Shown: one piece after another, positions 23,551 through 46,497 of the stretch
Numbering within the stretch: the stretch's first letter is position 1
Layout: each line of letters starts with the position of its first letter
NCBI RefSeq assembly: GCF_943734655.1
Contig: NC_071353.1
Span: forward strand, 81,126,409 to 81,190,408
Reading direction: 5' to 3'
DNA length: 64,000 bases
From: Sabethes cyaneus
Lineage: Eukaryota; Arthropoda; Insecta; Diptera; Culicidae
Notes under the pieces: generated by a model
Databases searched by the model: none
The model's input: only the letters and a program-made list of their open reading frames with translations
Told to the model about the DNA's origin: nothing
Translations under genes and position numbers: made by a program

Positions 23551-23790
23551 CACTCAAAATAAATTTCACGTCGAAATCATAGGAAAAGTTAGTGAATATT
23601 TTTCATCTAGCTTTTCCTGTACCATTTACGTGATTTTCAGGTAGTTCGCACGCATACTAATGCGTTAACGTGAAAATCAGATAGATGTTATTATTTTTTC
23701 CAATAACAATCAGCTGAAAGTTACGTAACTCCCTGTAGAGAAATTTACGTGATTTTTCACGTGGAAAGGACTTGTGGATTATTTTGAGCG
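23551..23790. mobile_element. TA-flanked MITE nested in family X
   Basis: 240 bp, ends CACTCAAAATAA and TTATTTTGAGCG, with TA on both sides (23549-23550 and 23791-23792). Inside, TTTACGTGATTTT-like phrases appear in both orientations. TA duplications fit the Tc1/mariner group. Confidence 0.65.
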
Positions 23791-24099
23791 TAGGATTGAA
23801 TTGGTAAATTGGTAGCATGTATACATGAAGAATCGAATGATTACAAGCATGAATACATGCCACTATCACTACAAAGAGACTTACGTAGTCCTGCGTTACC
23901 TATATATGCGGTTGTGTCTTGTACACAACCCCTCTGATTTTTTAAATGTGACCATAAAGAGCATGATACACAGTATTAACTGATGCTCGCAAACTGGAAA
24001 CGACTTCCAAATATCTGCCATTTTATAAATACGATCCGATAAAACGTAAAACAAACTTCGCAGGACAAAGGACAAACACTGTTTGTTGTTGTCAAATCT

Positions 24100-24240
24100 A
24101 GATAGAATTAACAAAAGGGCGAATGTCGCAAATGTAAACAAAACGAGTGAGAGTTATTTTTTGCTGGACCACCATAGGAAAATCAACCCTCCTTCGGTTT
24201 GTTTACGCTTGCGACATTCGCCCTTTTGTTAATTCTATCT
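24100..24240. repeat. Hairpin with about 43-bp arms
   Basis: AGATAGAATTAACAAAAGGG near 24100 faces its reverse complement ending at 24240. The arms differ at about three positions over 46 bp, with a loop of about 49 bases. Probably a MITE or its remnant. Confidence 0.7.
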
Positions 24241-24288
24241 TCAAATATAAGAAGTAAAATGCCAAATTCTGTTGTCGTAGATTATCAA

Positions 24289-24572
24289 CACAGAGAACAG
24301 ACTATCAGGTAATTGACAAAAAGTGTGTAAAAGGTTTTTATGTAATCTGCGAGTAATCCTTCAATAGAACACCCCTCGAGCAAACTAGTGGCAAACTAAA
24401 TCTTGATGTCGCTGCCATCGCTGCTATGTAACTCCAGCACAAAGAAATATTGACAAAAGTACATGGATATTTTTTGATGCGTTTGGCAAACTATTTCTGG
24501 AGGGCGCTACCGAAAGATTTTAAACTCAAAAAATCGATTACTTCCTTCGAGCCTATTAATCTGTTCTCTGTG
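24289..24572. mobile_element. MITE, 284 bp, 7-bp target duplication
   Basis: Ends CACAGAGAACAGA inverted, flanked by TTATCAA on both sides (24282-24288 and 24573-24579). It lies about 130 bp downstream of the last tomosyn exon seen here. The superfamily is uncertain. Confidence 0.7.
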
Positions 24573-24698
24573 TTATCAATACGACATAATCTTGGTAGTA
24601 TTAGTAAGTGCGCAAGTTGAAGCTGTCAAATTGAAATTTTCACTGCAGTCTAAAAATTCGTGCAAGGGTCATTGAATTTATTATTCAACTTTATTTAC

Positions 24699-24815
24699 CT
24701 TTTTTTCACTATCCGTGGAATCATTTTGTTTTGGCAGTGATTTAGGAATAAACTCGCATTCAGGACTTGCCAAGTTTTCGGTAGCACTTTCATAAGATAT
24801 AGGAACCTCCAGCAC
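24699..24815 (-). CDS. Tomosyn: Tomosyn, fourth exon in the window
   Basis: 117 bases, 39 codons, phase 0 on both sides, reading VLEVPISYES at the start and DSTDSEKK at the end. Acceptor TTTTTGATAG, donor GTAAAT. It follows directly on the preceding exon (..ESTGDIT then VLEVP), as in tomosyn proteins where a VLEVP-type stretch follows the N-terminal WD40 blades. The rest of the exon is the start of the hydrophilic, variable region. The next downstream exon was not found in 1-24698, so it probably lies outside the window. Confidence 0.8.
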
Positions 24816-24908
24816 CTATCAAAAAACAAAACGTAACTCCATTATAATAAACTTGATAGTCAACTAGTTTTAGAAAAACAATCCGTATGATATGTATGAT
24901 ATACGTAC

Positions 24909-24987
24909 AGTTATATCTCCAGTGCTTTCAGCTCTCTTAAATTTAAATAGCATCACATGTCCGCTGTTAACAGCTACGCAAAGCTTC
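24909..24987 (-). CDS. Tomosyn: Tomosyn, third exon in the window
   Basis: 79 bases encoding KLCVAVNSGHVMLFKFKRAE and onward to GDIT. The first base completes an Arg codon with the AG left by the exon ending at 56416, giving ..CAESR-KLCVAV, which fits the tomosyn beta-propeller. Acceptor CGTTTTCAG, donor GTACGT. The intron to the next exon is 93 bp, while the intron before it is 31,428 bp. Confidence 0.85.
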
Positions 24988-25121
24988 CTGAAAACGTAAA
25001 TAAGAGAAATAAAAGTTTTTAATTAAAAATAATTTTAATTCGAAACTAAATAAAAATAAGTTAACCCTTAAATGCGCACGCTGAAAAAATTCATTTTAAA
25101 TAAAAACATACTTATCTAAAT

Positions 25122-25415
25122 GATAATATGTTTCATTGATATTTTTCGGTGAAATAAAACCCTTCTTTTCTCGATCTGCGTAACGTTTCTGGCTACTATG
25201 CTTCGCCTATCGTCAGACGCCTGGAAAATTTTATTTTTGGTCAACTAATTTATACAAATTTTAAACACATTTTTCTTTTCACAAATTTACATTACAAAAA
25301 ACAAATAAAAAGCTTACATTTTCGTCAGTCTATATTCTTAGCACATTGCTAATGCTGCGTCCGCTGCCGACGAGTAACCATTGCCTGCTTGCTTTGTTCA
25401 CACTGCCGTAGCTTA
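25122..25415 (-). repeat. Left inverted terminal arm of the Penelope-like element
   Basis: 294 bp, seen as an exact reverse complement of 26487-26780 in every stretch compared. Includes the endonuclease C-terminal codons in antisense. Confidence 0.9.
25178..25220 (-). ncRNA. Hammerhead ribozyme-like motif, left arm
   Basis: Mirror copy of 26682-26724 on the minus strand, identical because the arms are identical. See that entry for the motif. Confidence 0.5.
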
Positions 25416-25980
25416 TGCTTTTATTCGCCTCCATTTCTATGGTGAATTGCAGCCTGTTGTGAAAACTGTTGAATGTCGCCAGTATTTCGTTGATTTGTTC
25501 CTCAGTAGCCACACAGAAGCAGTCGTCCACGTACCGGCGGTATGTTGTTAGATTGATGTTTTTATTCTCTAATTCAGCTATGCAGTGTTGTTCCAGTTTT
25601 TCCATTACCAGGTTTGCAATTACAGGTGATAAAGGTGAACCCATTGGGACCCCGAAACATTGAGAGTATGTAGTACCTTGGTAGATGAAGAAGGTTGAAT
25701 CTAATACGAGCCTGACTGCCGCTATGAAGCTGCCTTGATCGATGTTGGTATGTTTCCCAATTTCGTTCCATCTTTCATTGATACAAATGATTGCATCTTC
25801 AATTGGAATGTTTGTATACAGTGACGTAACATCCAGCGAAAAGAGTACAGCACCTTCAGCAATCTGCGTCCCTGTGATTTCCTCTGCAAACTCGAAACTA
25901 TTTCGTACGTGGAAAGTGGTTTTTCCAACGATTTTTCCTAGGATTTCTGCCAAAAATTGTGCCAAGTTGTACGTAGCTGA
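25414..25980 (-). pseudogene. Penelope-like reverse transcriptase fragment
   Basis: About 189 residues with the PLE RT signatures SLDVTSLYTNIP, GVPMGSPLSPVIANL and the catalytic YVDD within TYRRYVDDCF. It has neither the protein start nor the RT end. After KSI it runs straight into the inverted arm, so the thumb and linker are deleted. The catalytic residues are intact, but the fragment cannot be functional alone. Confidence 0.88.
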
Positions 25981-25984
25981 TCCG

Positions 25985-26553
25985 CTCGAAATTACTAAGC
26001 AAACAGAAGAAAACATTAAGTTTGCTTCTTCTGCGTATATACCGGGTCTGAGTGAGAAACTGCACAAAATCCTAAGGAAACATAATGTAGAGCTAGCTTT
26101 CAAACCACTAGATAAGGTCAAGCATCGTGTATTTAGTAAGCTGAAAGACCCGATCCCACCAAGTAAACAGAAAAATGTAGTGTACTCTATACCATGTGGT
26201 ACAGATGACGGCAAAGTGTACATTGGACGGGAAGACGGTTGGAGACGAGAATTGCTGAACATAAGAACGTCGCAAAGAAAAAAGAAGCAAAATCCGGACT
26301 AGCACAGCACACTATCCAGAGCGGACACATGTTCGACTTTGATAATACACGCATACTAGAAAGAGTCGAGAACCAGAGCAGAGAAACCGCGGAGATGTTC
26401 CACATAAAGATACTGGGGGAAGAAAAAACAGTGAACCTACAGCGTGAATGTGGAACATTCAATGCAATGTATAACGGTCTGGTCACTAAGCTACGGCAGT
26501 GTGAACAAAGCAAGCAGGCAATGGTTACTCGTCGGCAGCGGACGCAGCATTAG
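25985..26553 (+). pseudogene. Penelope-like GIY-YIG endonuclease fragment, frameshifted
   Basis: The frame reads through the linker (PLDKVKHRVFSKLKDPIPPS) to VVYSIPC and KVYIG, the two GIY-YIG half-motifs. It then shifts frame at about 26230-26240 and continues as TRIAEHK..SGLAQHTIQSGH to a stop at 26553. The Arg and His positions of the fold are present in the second part. The frameshift separates them, so the copy is dead. This domain normally nicks target DNA for insertion. Confidence 0.85.
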
Positions 26554-26780
26554 CAATGTGCTAAGAATATAGACTGACGAAAATGTAAGCTTTTTATTTG
26601 TTTTTTGTAATGTAAATTTGTGAAAAGAAAAATGTGTTTAAAATTTGTATAAATTAGTTGACCAAAAATAAAATTTTCCAGGCGTCTGACGATAGGCGAA
26701 GCATAGTAGCCAGAAACGTTACGCAGATCGAGAAAAGAAGGGTTTTATTTCACCGAAAAATATCAATGAAACATATTATC
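26487..26780 (+). repeat. Right inverted terminal arm of the Penelope-like element
   Basis: Partner of 25122-25415. It begins in the endonuclease ORF at TAAGCTACGG and extends 227 bp past its stop. Confidence 0.9.
26682..26724 (+). ncRNA. Hammerhead ribozyme-like motif, right arm
   Basis: GCGT, then CTGACGA (26686-26692), a GGC..GCC stem, GAAA (26713-26716), a minimal palindromic ACGT helix III, then ACGC pairing with GCGT. CUGANGA and GAAA are the hammerhead core, and short helix III variants are known in Penelope-like elements. Stem II is only three clear pairs, so activity is uncertain. Confidence 0.5.
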
Positions 26781-26902
26781 AAAATTGTTACGGTGACGGA
26801 AAATAAAAAGTATATACTTATCTAAAGGCGGTAAACATAATTTACTTTGGGGATGTTTTTCACTATGTTGTTTTAAAGCAACATTGCGCATTTAAGGGTT
26901 AA

Positions 26903-27664
26903 GTGGCACGAATATAACAATCAGTTAACAATGTCAAATATTTCATTATTGAGCTTGCTGACGTTTGCCGCACGCACACATCGACGTGCGATTTGTTGTT
27001 GCTGTTGTTAGATTTTACATTGATTTTACACGTTTGTTTTTGTTTTCCCCCAGTTATACCCCGGTAAAAAAACATACGTTTGAGTGAAAAACGATAAGTT
27101 TTTGTAACCCTTAGCAAGCTCTATGGTGTCGAAAGCTTTTGACGTAAGGCTACATATTTATTTAGTATTTGGAGTGCACACAGTGATGTTCGATTTTCTC
27201 AGTTAATCGATTAACGAGTAATCGAATATATTTTTATCAATTGTTATTCGACACGATTAATCGTCTGTGATTAATCGGGTAATCGACCAAACTTCCATTA
27301 CTCGTTGTGTATACTGCCGCTACTCGCATAACAGTCCCATTTATATAGGAAACTCCATAGAAAACGGGACTGTTATGCGAGTAGCGGCAGTATACGTGAT
27401 AGATAAAGCGTAGCAAAAATCGAACACCGTTGCATTGTAACTCTCTTGCTGTTGATAGATTTGGGATTCGCTATGACGGCACCGCACGACGTCTTTTACA
27501 CTTACAGAACTGCCCGTAGCTGAATGCGTTAAAATTATTTCCGACATGTTTCTGTCTTTTGCACTAATTAACAAATCGCTATTCTGCTTCACGCAAACTC
27601 GAAACTAATGAAGATGTCTCCACTGCGGCGTCGTCATAGCGAATTGTTAACGGCAGATGGTTTC
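26903..27664. other. Intronic stretch with a perfect hairpin
   Basis: No gene. 27190-27290 is rich in AATCGATTAA-like alternating motifs. A 30-bp perfect inverted repeat at 27309-27338 and 27366-27395 (arm start GTATACTGCCGCTACTCGCA) has a 27-base loop. Confidence 0.5.
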
Positions 27665-39789
<12,125 letters not shown>

Positions 39790-40367
39790 GATTTGTTATT
39801 TTGAGTTAATAGCGGGGTCGCATTCTGGGGTTTGGTTTAAGTTAGAAACTGGCCGTTTTCCTGGATCAGAGTCGGCGTTTAGCCCGGCAAACCTGTGCGG
39901 TCGCAGGTCGCACAGAGCCTCGCGCCTCAGGGGGTCTCGCAGTTGGCGATGACAGAAGGAAATGTTAAAAATTGTAGTGGACAATCCTTGGCTGCTCAGA
40001 GTTATTTGCATGATTACTATTTTTTTTCCTCTTTTATTTAAATGCAGAGTGTAAAGTGTTAAGAATAAATTGATGAAATCAGGCCTCGCTGTTTTAGAAA
40101 GTCTCGTTACATAATAGATCATTGTAGGTAGCTTTTGCTCATGCTTACCGCTAGATGGACACTAAGGCCCCACGTGGCATATTTAGAGTAATTTTTAAGG
40201 CTGATACAGATTACACGTCATAATTTCTTGCCGTTCTGTTGTTGTTGACGGTTGATCACGGTTAATCTGAACCGGTCTTTTTAGGTGAATCAATCAGATT
40301 GCAAGGCAGTTTGACAGTCGGTCATAGACGTTCGTCGAGTGTGTTTGACAGAACATGTCTATGCTGG
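39790..40367. other. Intronic stretch before the RTE-like LINE
   Basis: No supported gene. With the LINE and one copy of its target duplication removed, this sequence runs on into 43682, so an older repeat may span the insertion point. Confidence 0.35.
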
Positions 40368-43300
40368 CTGGTAAACGGCTGAATAATGCGTATCGTCGGT
40401 GCCTTGTGCACGTGTAGGCATAAAATAGACCCTACAGTGGTTCATAGCCTCTTATTCAGCAACTCCTATTCCTACCGCCTCGTGGTACCAGCCGGGATAC
40501 GAGCAACTTTGGTGGAGATCGGGTAACCAACCCCGGTGGAAGCCAAGGTCGTATGCTGACAGGAAAGGAGGGCTCTTTCGAGCTTCGTTGGCCCTCCGGC
40601 GAAACAGGGGGTTGGTGTAGCAGGCTTTGCAAGCCGTCACCACGAAAAATACTAAAGCATGGAACGAAGAACAAATATATTCTTACTGGAACAATCGGAA
40701 TAGACCCACGCGACGAAAAAGGACTATGGATTGGAAACTCGGGACGTGGAACTGCCGATCTCTCAACTTCCAAGGGAGCACTCGAGTGCTCTCCGACGTA
40801 TTGAAGAGCCGCAAGTTCGACGTCGTAGCGCTGCAGGAGGTGTGCTGGAAGAGCTCAACGGTACGTACGTTCAGAGATGGACATACCATCTACCAGAGCT
40901 GCGGCAACACACACGAGCTGGGTACAGCTTTCATAGTGATGGGCGAGATGCGAAAACGGGTGATTGGGTGGTGGCCAATCAATCCTCGAATGTGCAGGTT
41001 GAGAATCAAGGGCCGATTTTTCAACATAAGCATCATCAACGTGCACAGCCCTCACCTCAGAAGTACCGATGACGACAAGGATGAATTCTACGCGCAGTTG
41101 GAGAGTGAATACGACCGCTGCCCAAAACATGATATCAAGATCGTCATCGGGGATTTCAATGCTCAGGTCGGCCAGGAGGAGGAATACAAACCGGTGATTG
41201 GAAGGTTCAGTGCACACCAGCGAACCAATGAAATGGGCCTAAGACTTATCGACTTTGCCGCCTCCAAGAATATGGCCGTACGTAGTACCTTTTTCCAGCA
41301 CAGAATCCACCATAAGTACACCTGGAGGTCACCAAATCAGACAGAATCACAGATCGACCACGTTTTGATCGACAGTCGGCACTTCTCAGACATTATCGAC
41401 GTCAGATCCTATCGAAGCGCTAATGTTGACTCGGACCACTACCTAGTGATGGTTAAGATGCGCCCAAGACTCTCCGTTGTGAACAACATTCGGTACCGAC
41501 GCCAGCCTCGGTTAGATCTCGCGCGGCTGAAGCAGCCAGACGTCGCCGCAAACTACGCGCATTCACTCCAAGCTGCGCTGCCGGAAGAGGACGAGCTGGA
41601 CGAAACCCCTCTCGAGGACTGTTGGAACACTATCAAAACAGCCATCAGCAGTGTAGCGGAGAGCTCCATCGGGCATGTGGCCCGGAATCAGCGGAACGAT
41701 TGGTTTGACGATGAATGTAGGAGGGTGATGGATGAGGAGAACGCTGCGCGGGCGGCCAAGATGCGCAGTGCCACACGTCAGAACGTGGAAAGACACAAAC
41801 AGAAGAAGATGCAGCGAAACCGAATCTTTCGGGAGAAAAAGCGCAACCTGGAAGAGCAGGAATATGCAGAGTTGGAGCGGCTGCATCGTTCTCAGGAAAC
41901 GCGGAAGTTCTACCAGAAACTGAACGGATCCCGCAAAGGCTTTGTGCCGCGAGCCGAAATGTGTCGGGATAAGACTGGCAGTATTCTGACGGACGATCGT
42001 GAGGTGACGGATAGGTGGAAGCAGCACTTCGACGAACACCTGAATGGCGCCTAGGCGGAAAACCATGGTGGCGGGGAAAGCGATTTCGACGGTGCAGCAA
42101 ACGGGGAAGAGGTGCCAGCCCCAACGATAGGCGAAGTTAAGGAAGCCATCATGCAGCTAAAGAACAACAAGTCAGCTGGAAAAGATGGCATCGGAGCGGA
42201 GCTTATTAAAATGGGACCAGAAAAACTGGCCGTTTGTCTGCACCGACTAATTGTTAGAATTTGGGATACGGAACAGCTACCGGAGGAGTGGAAAGATGGG
42301 GTTATCTGCCCGATCTATAAAAAGGGCGACAAGTTGGACTGTGAGAACTATCGAGCGATCACCGTTCTCAATGCCGCTTATAAAGTGCTGTCCCAAATCA
42401 TTTTCCGCCGTCTATCACCAATTGCGAATAGATTTGTAGGAACTTATCAAGCCGGCTTCGTTGAAGGTCGGTCTACAACGGATCAAATATTTACACCGCG
42501 GCAAATCCTCCAAAAGGGCCGTGAATACAGAGTTCCCACGCATCATTTATTCGTTGACTTCAAAGCCACATATGATACCATCGACCGGAAAGAGCTATGG
42601 AAAATCATGGACGAGAACAGCTTCCCCAGGAAGCTCATCAAACTGATTAAATCTACGATGGATGGTACACAGTGCTGTGTTCGGATTTCGGGTGGATTGT
42701 CAAGTTCATTCGAATCACACAGAGGGCTTCGTCAAGGTGATGGTCTTTCATGCCTGCTGTTCAACATAGCGCTACAAGGTGTTATGAACCGAGCGGATAT
42801 CAACACGCGGGGCACGATATTCAACAAATCTAGTCAATTCGTCTGCTTTGCCGATAACATGGATATTATCGGCAGAACATCTATGGCGGTGGCTGAACAG
42901 TACACCAGACTAAAGCGCGAAGCAGAAAAGATTGGGTTAAAGGTAAATACGTCTAAAACAAAGTACATGCTGGCCAGCGGTACTGAGGCCGAACGACACC
43001 GCTTGGGCAGTAGTATATTGATCGACGGCGATGAGTTTGAGGTAGTCGATGAATTTGTCTACCTTGGCTCACTGGTAACGGCGGACAATGATACCAGCCG
43101 TGAGATTCGGAGGCGTATTATCAGCGGAAGTCGTGCTTACTATGGGCTCCACAAGCAATTGCGGTCGAGCAGACTAAGTCCCCGTACAAAGTGCACCCTG
43201 TACAAGACGCTTATTAGACCGGTTGTTCTCTACGGGCATGAAACATGGACAATACTCGAGGAGGACCTGCCAGTGCTTGGAGTCTTCGAACGACGAGTGC

Positions 43301-43670
43301 TAAGAACGATCTTCGGCGGCGTACAGGAGAACGGAGTATGGAGGCGGAGGATGAACCATGAACTCGCACAGCTCTATGGCGAACCCAGTATCCAGAAGGT
43401 AGCTAAAGCTGGACGGATGCGATGGGCAGGGCATGTTGCAAGAATGCCGGACAACTACCCTGCAAAGATGGTGTTCGCCTCAAATCCGGTAGGAACAAGA
43501 CGACCAGGAGCGCAGCGAGCAAGATGGTTAGACCAGGTGGAGCGAGATCTGGCGGAGAGTACTCGGTGCCCGAGGAATTGGAGAGCGGTAGCCCTCAACC
43601 GAGTTACAAGGAGAAATTTTGTTCAACAGGCTTTGTCTTAGGACGGCAAGCCACCTAAGTAAGTAAGTAA
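40368..43670 (+). mobile_element. RTE-like non-LTR retrotransposon, apparently full length
   Basis: 3,303 bp between perfect 11-bp target duplications GTCTATGCTGG (40357-40367 and 43671-43681). A 358-bp 5' region, one long ORF and a tail of TAAG repeats follow each other. The short single ORF, the apurinic-type endonuclease and the microsatellite tail fit the RTE clade; the exact clade is inferred. Confidence 0.88.
40726..43641 (+). pseudogene. LINE endonuclease-reverse transcriptase with stop and active-site change
   Basis: ATG 40726 opens MDWKLGTWNCRSLN, the usual start of the APE-type endonuclease. The endonuclease has LQEVCW (Glu), GDFNAQVG (Asp-Asn) and VDSDHYLV (catalytic His). A TAG at 42052-42054 interrupts the frame, which then continues in phase into the RT. 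RT motifs are GKDGIGAEL, AGFVEGRSTTDQI, FVDFKATYDTIDR and GLRQGDGLSC. The catalytic box reads FADNMDI (Asp 42853, Asn 42856), where these proteins normally have two Asp. The ORF ends with a Trp/Arg-rich C-terminal domain. Stop plus D-to-N make it inactive. Total length near 970 codons is normal for the clade. Confidence 0.9.
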
Positions 43671-43681
43671 GTCTATGCTGG

Positions 43682-44570
43682 AGCCATCTGTGAAATTTTT
43701 TAGCTTTTTCAATGATCCATTGCCAGACGACTCAACTCTGCTTGCACGAGTATTCTAATAAATGAGCGTTTAGCTCTTTTGTACCAATAAAATACCAGAT
43801 ACTTATGGTATTCTACCCACTTTTGTAGTATACATATTAAAAGACGTGCCCATTCCTATAAACCGAATGCGGTGCCGTCGCTAGAAATATTATGCTAACG
43901 CGCGCAATGCATACTTTATGCTTACGCGTCTTTTGCTACTTGGTTACTCCAGGAATCTTCCTAGTAATAAGTATAAATTGTATCAATGTGTAGAGGTTCG
44001 ATCGGGTATAAAACGAAGCCCATTCGCACCGATAAGTTAGTCTTAATCGAGTCATAATCCAATCAATAAACCAACATACTAAGTCCACTAAATCGTTTCG
44101 GCAGTCGTTTCATATCACCATACCAGTTCCTGTAAGAAGTGCACGTTGATCAACAAAACCACCAGATGGCGACGCGTGACGAAGGAATCTATTCTTCGGA
44201 ACCAAAAGTTTAAGTGAAGTGAAAATCAGTACACGGCGAGCGGCAAGATGCAATGGGATCCCAGAACTAATGAACCGAATGGTTCAAGTCAAACTTTATA
44301 CAGTGAAATAACATAGTGCCCGTCCGACCATACAGCTGATTTGCGGGACATTACGCACCTGAAATGAACATTAAACCGAAACGAAAATAAAAATCATCGC
44401 TAGCAGTTGGGCGTGCAACAATGAAATATAACACGACAGGTGAACAGTCGTAGAAATCAATCTACGTTAAGACAGGAATACCTTTATCATGGGCGGAAAA
44501 ACTTCTAAGGAGGAAATCATCGTCAACAGTGTACAACAACAACAGGCAGTTTGCGGTATTTCCACCACCA
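43682..44570 (+). other. Possible LTR-retroelement 5' remnant with short ORF
   Basis: Contains TATAAAA (44007), a TTAGTCT start-like site about 30 bp on, and TGGCGACGCGTGAC at 44167 that could be a primer site. An ATG at 44489 opens MGGKTSKEEIIVNSVQQQQ, with Gly2 as a possible myristoylation site. The ORF is cut by the Transib-like insertion at 44571 and meets a stop nine codons beyond it at 46190 when the insertion is ignored. No LTR pair was found. Confidence 0.35.
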
Positions 44571-46177
44571 CACAGTGGTCCAAACGGCGAAATACGTGAT
44601 CGTTTGATATAGCGCCGAAACGTGAAGTTTTTCGCATATAGTGTCTTTAGGAACATTTCTTGGTATAATAAGCCCCTTCTTGTGAGAGAAACCTTCGGGT
44701 GATTAATTCCCTTAAAAGTGAGATACGAAATTTATTTTCTCGTACATTCGAGATACAGGTTTGGTACTTTCAGCAAAGTTGTAGTAAATATTAATACAAA
44801 CAACTTTGTCAAAGACACCATACTTGTATCTTTTCATGGAAATTGTCTATGAAGCGTTATTCGTGGAAAAACCCTTCAAAACAGTTTTTAAACCCTGGCT
44901 TATTCTGGTCAACTTTTACGTGTTCATAGTGTTCTAGAAAGTTGTTTATCTTGCTAAAATCAACGTTTTTGTAGAATATTATTATACGCGATTTTCTGCC
45001 GTTTCGGAGATTTTGAGCATTTTTGATGAAAAATAGTACTAATTTGAGCCTCAATATTTCCCAAGGTGGCAAATGGTGGCAGACCAAACAACTCCTACTT
45101 AAAAGTACAACAAAAAACCTTTAAAAGCAAGTATCAATTGTCTGTATCCGTTTGTATCCTCAAAAGTTATAGTTGTTTTGAAAATCCGTCTCAGTCATGT
45201 TTATAGAACAATTAAAATGTACTTCGGATGCAATAAACGCCATTTTGTTTACGTTGACAATCTTTCTAACAAGTTGAGTTACCAGCAATTTTTTCGCCTA
45301 TTTTCGAGTCGAAAATGAATGTAGACTTAAAATTATTTGCCGCAATTAATAAGAGCAAGACTTCCAAATAACTAACTTAAGTCTATTTTGTTCAATACCT
45401 TCGATTGGTGTCTTTTCAAAAGATCACACTCATAATGGGCTGGTACCGAATGGCCGAAACACAAATGGTCGAATCACGAATGGCTGAAATCCAAATGGCC
45501 AAATTTCAACAACAGTCACAGAAGGCCGAATTTTCTCGGAGTGAATAAATAACTATTTAATTAGAAAACACGAATTAACAAGCAGTTAACAATTAACTTT
45601 ACTCAAACTAAAAATAAAATAAGCAACACATCTTTTTGCTGTACTTGTAAGTACGAATTGTTTGATCTGCCACCATTTGCCACCTTGGGAAATATTTAAG
45701 CTCAAAAAGTACTATTTTTCATCAAAAAAGCTCAAAATCTCCGAAACTTCAGAAAATAACGTATAACAATGTTCTACAAAAACATTGATTTTAGTAAGAT
45801 AAACAACTTTCTAGAACACTATGAACACATAAAATTTGACCAGAATAAGTCAGGGTTTAGAAATTGTTTTAAAGTGTTTGTCCACGAATAACGCTTCATA
45901 GATAATTTCCATGAAGAGATACAAGTATGGTGTCTTTGACAAAGTTGTTTGCATTAATATTTACTACAACTTAGCCGAAAGTACCAAATCTGTATCTTGA
46001 ATGTACGAGAAAATAAATTTCGTATCTCACTTTTAAGGGAATTAGTCACCCAAAGATTTCTCTCACAAGAAGGGGCTTATTATACCAAGAAATGTTCCTA
46101 AAGAAACTATATGCGAAAAACTTCACGTTTTGGCGCAATATCACACGATCACGTATTTCGCTCTTTGGACCACTGTG
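44571..46177. mobile_element. Transib-like non-autonomous element, copy B
   Basis: 1,607 bp. Ends CACAGTGGTCCAAA on both strands, target duplication CACCA (44566-44570 and 46178-46182). Inverted arms are about 540 bp each (to about 45117, and from about 45637), and the unique centre of about 520 bp contains ATGGCCGAAA-like repeated phrases. Copy A at 3930-5660 has the same arms and centre. No transposase is present. Confidence 0.78.
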
Positions 46178-46497
46178 CACCAGTGTCGATGCATAGTTGT
46201 CACCGTCCACTATGGGCCAGAAATTAAAATTTCGGGACAAAAATATTTGCGGTTAAACAGTATGTCTCAGCTCAATGTGGTCTTCGGCAACTTTTTGAAT
46301 AAAAAATTGATGCATATTTTGAAGGGGTCGTCTAATATTTACGCGTTACTTAAACAACAATTTAAGTAATAACTTTTTGAGTGAACTTTTTTTTACCTTT
46401 TTGGTTTCAAAATATTAAAGATAAACAAATTTGAAGTATTGACCAAACTCGTGACTTTAGTCATGACCTTGAAATGCGGTCAGGCATATATTAATAT

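Larger units (their letters stand above)
22573..23940. mobile_element. Repeat family X, copy 1, with two nested MITEs
   Basis: Starts TGACGTAGGACTACGTC and carries the inverted form ACGTAGTCCTGCGTTA at 23883-23898, followed by a conserved TATATATGCGGT..CCCCTCTGATTT block. It aligns with 50646-51702. Internal phrases CCNATTTGATRTCTGTG recur about every 100 bp. No ORF is conserved between copies. Confidence 0.7.
25121..26813. mobile_element. Penelope-like retroelement, foldback copy
   Basis: Flanked by a perfect 13-bp target duplication ATACTTATCTAAA (25108-25120 and 26814-26826). The left half carries an RT fragment on the minus strand, and the right half an endonuclease fragment on the plus strand, meeting near 25982. 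Identical 294-bp inverted arms (25122-25415 and 26487-26780) contain the 3' end of the endonuclease ORF and noncoding DNA with hammerhead-like motifs. RT plus GIY-YIG and such inverted terminal repeats are known for Penelope-like elements. Confidence 0.9.
25065..26898. mobile_element. piggyBac-type MITE split by a Penelope-like element
   Basis: TTAA at 25061-25064 and 26899-26902 flanks perfect 14-bp inverted ends CCCTTAAATGCGCA. Without the Penelope insert only about 130 bp remain. TTAA targets with CCC ends are typical of piggyBac-derived MITEs. Confidence 0.8.

Noticed and set aside
43900..44170. Confident call of a complete LTR
   Set aside because: TATA and primer-like sites are present, but no LTR start, partner LTR or target duplication was found.
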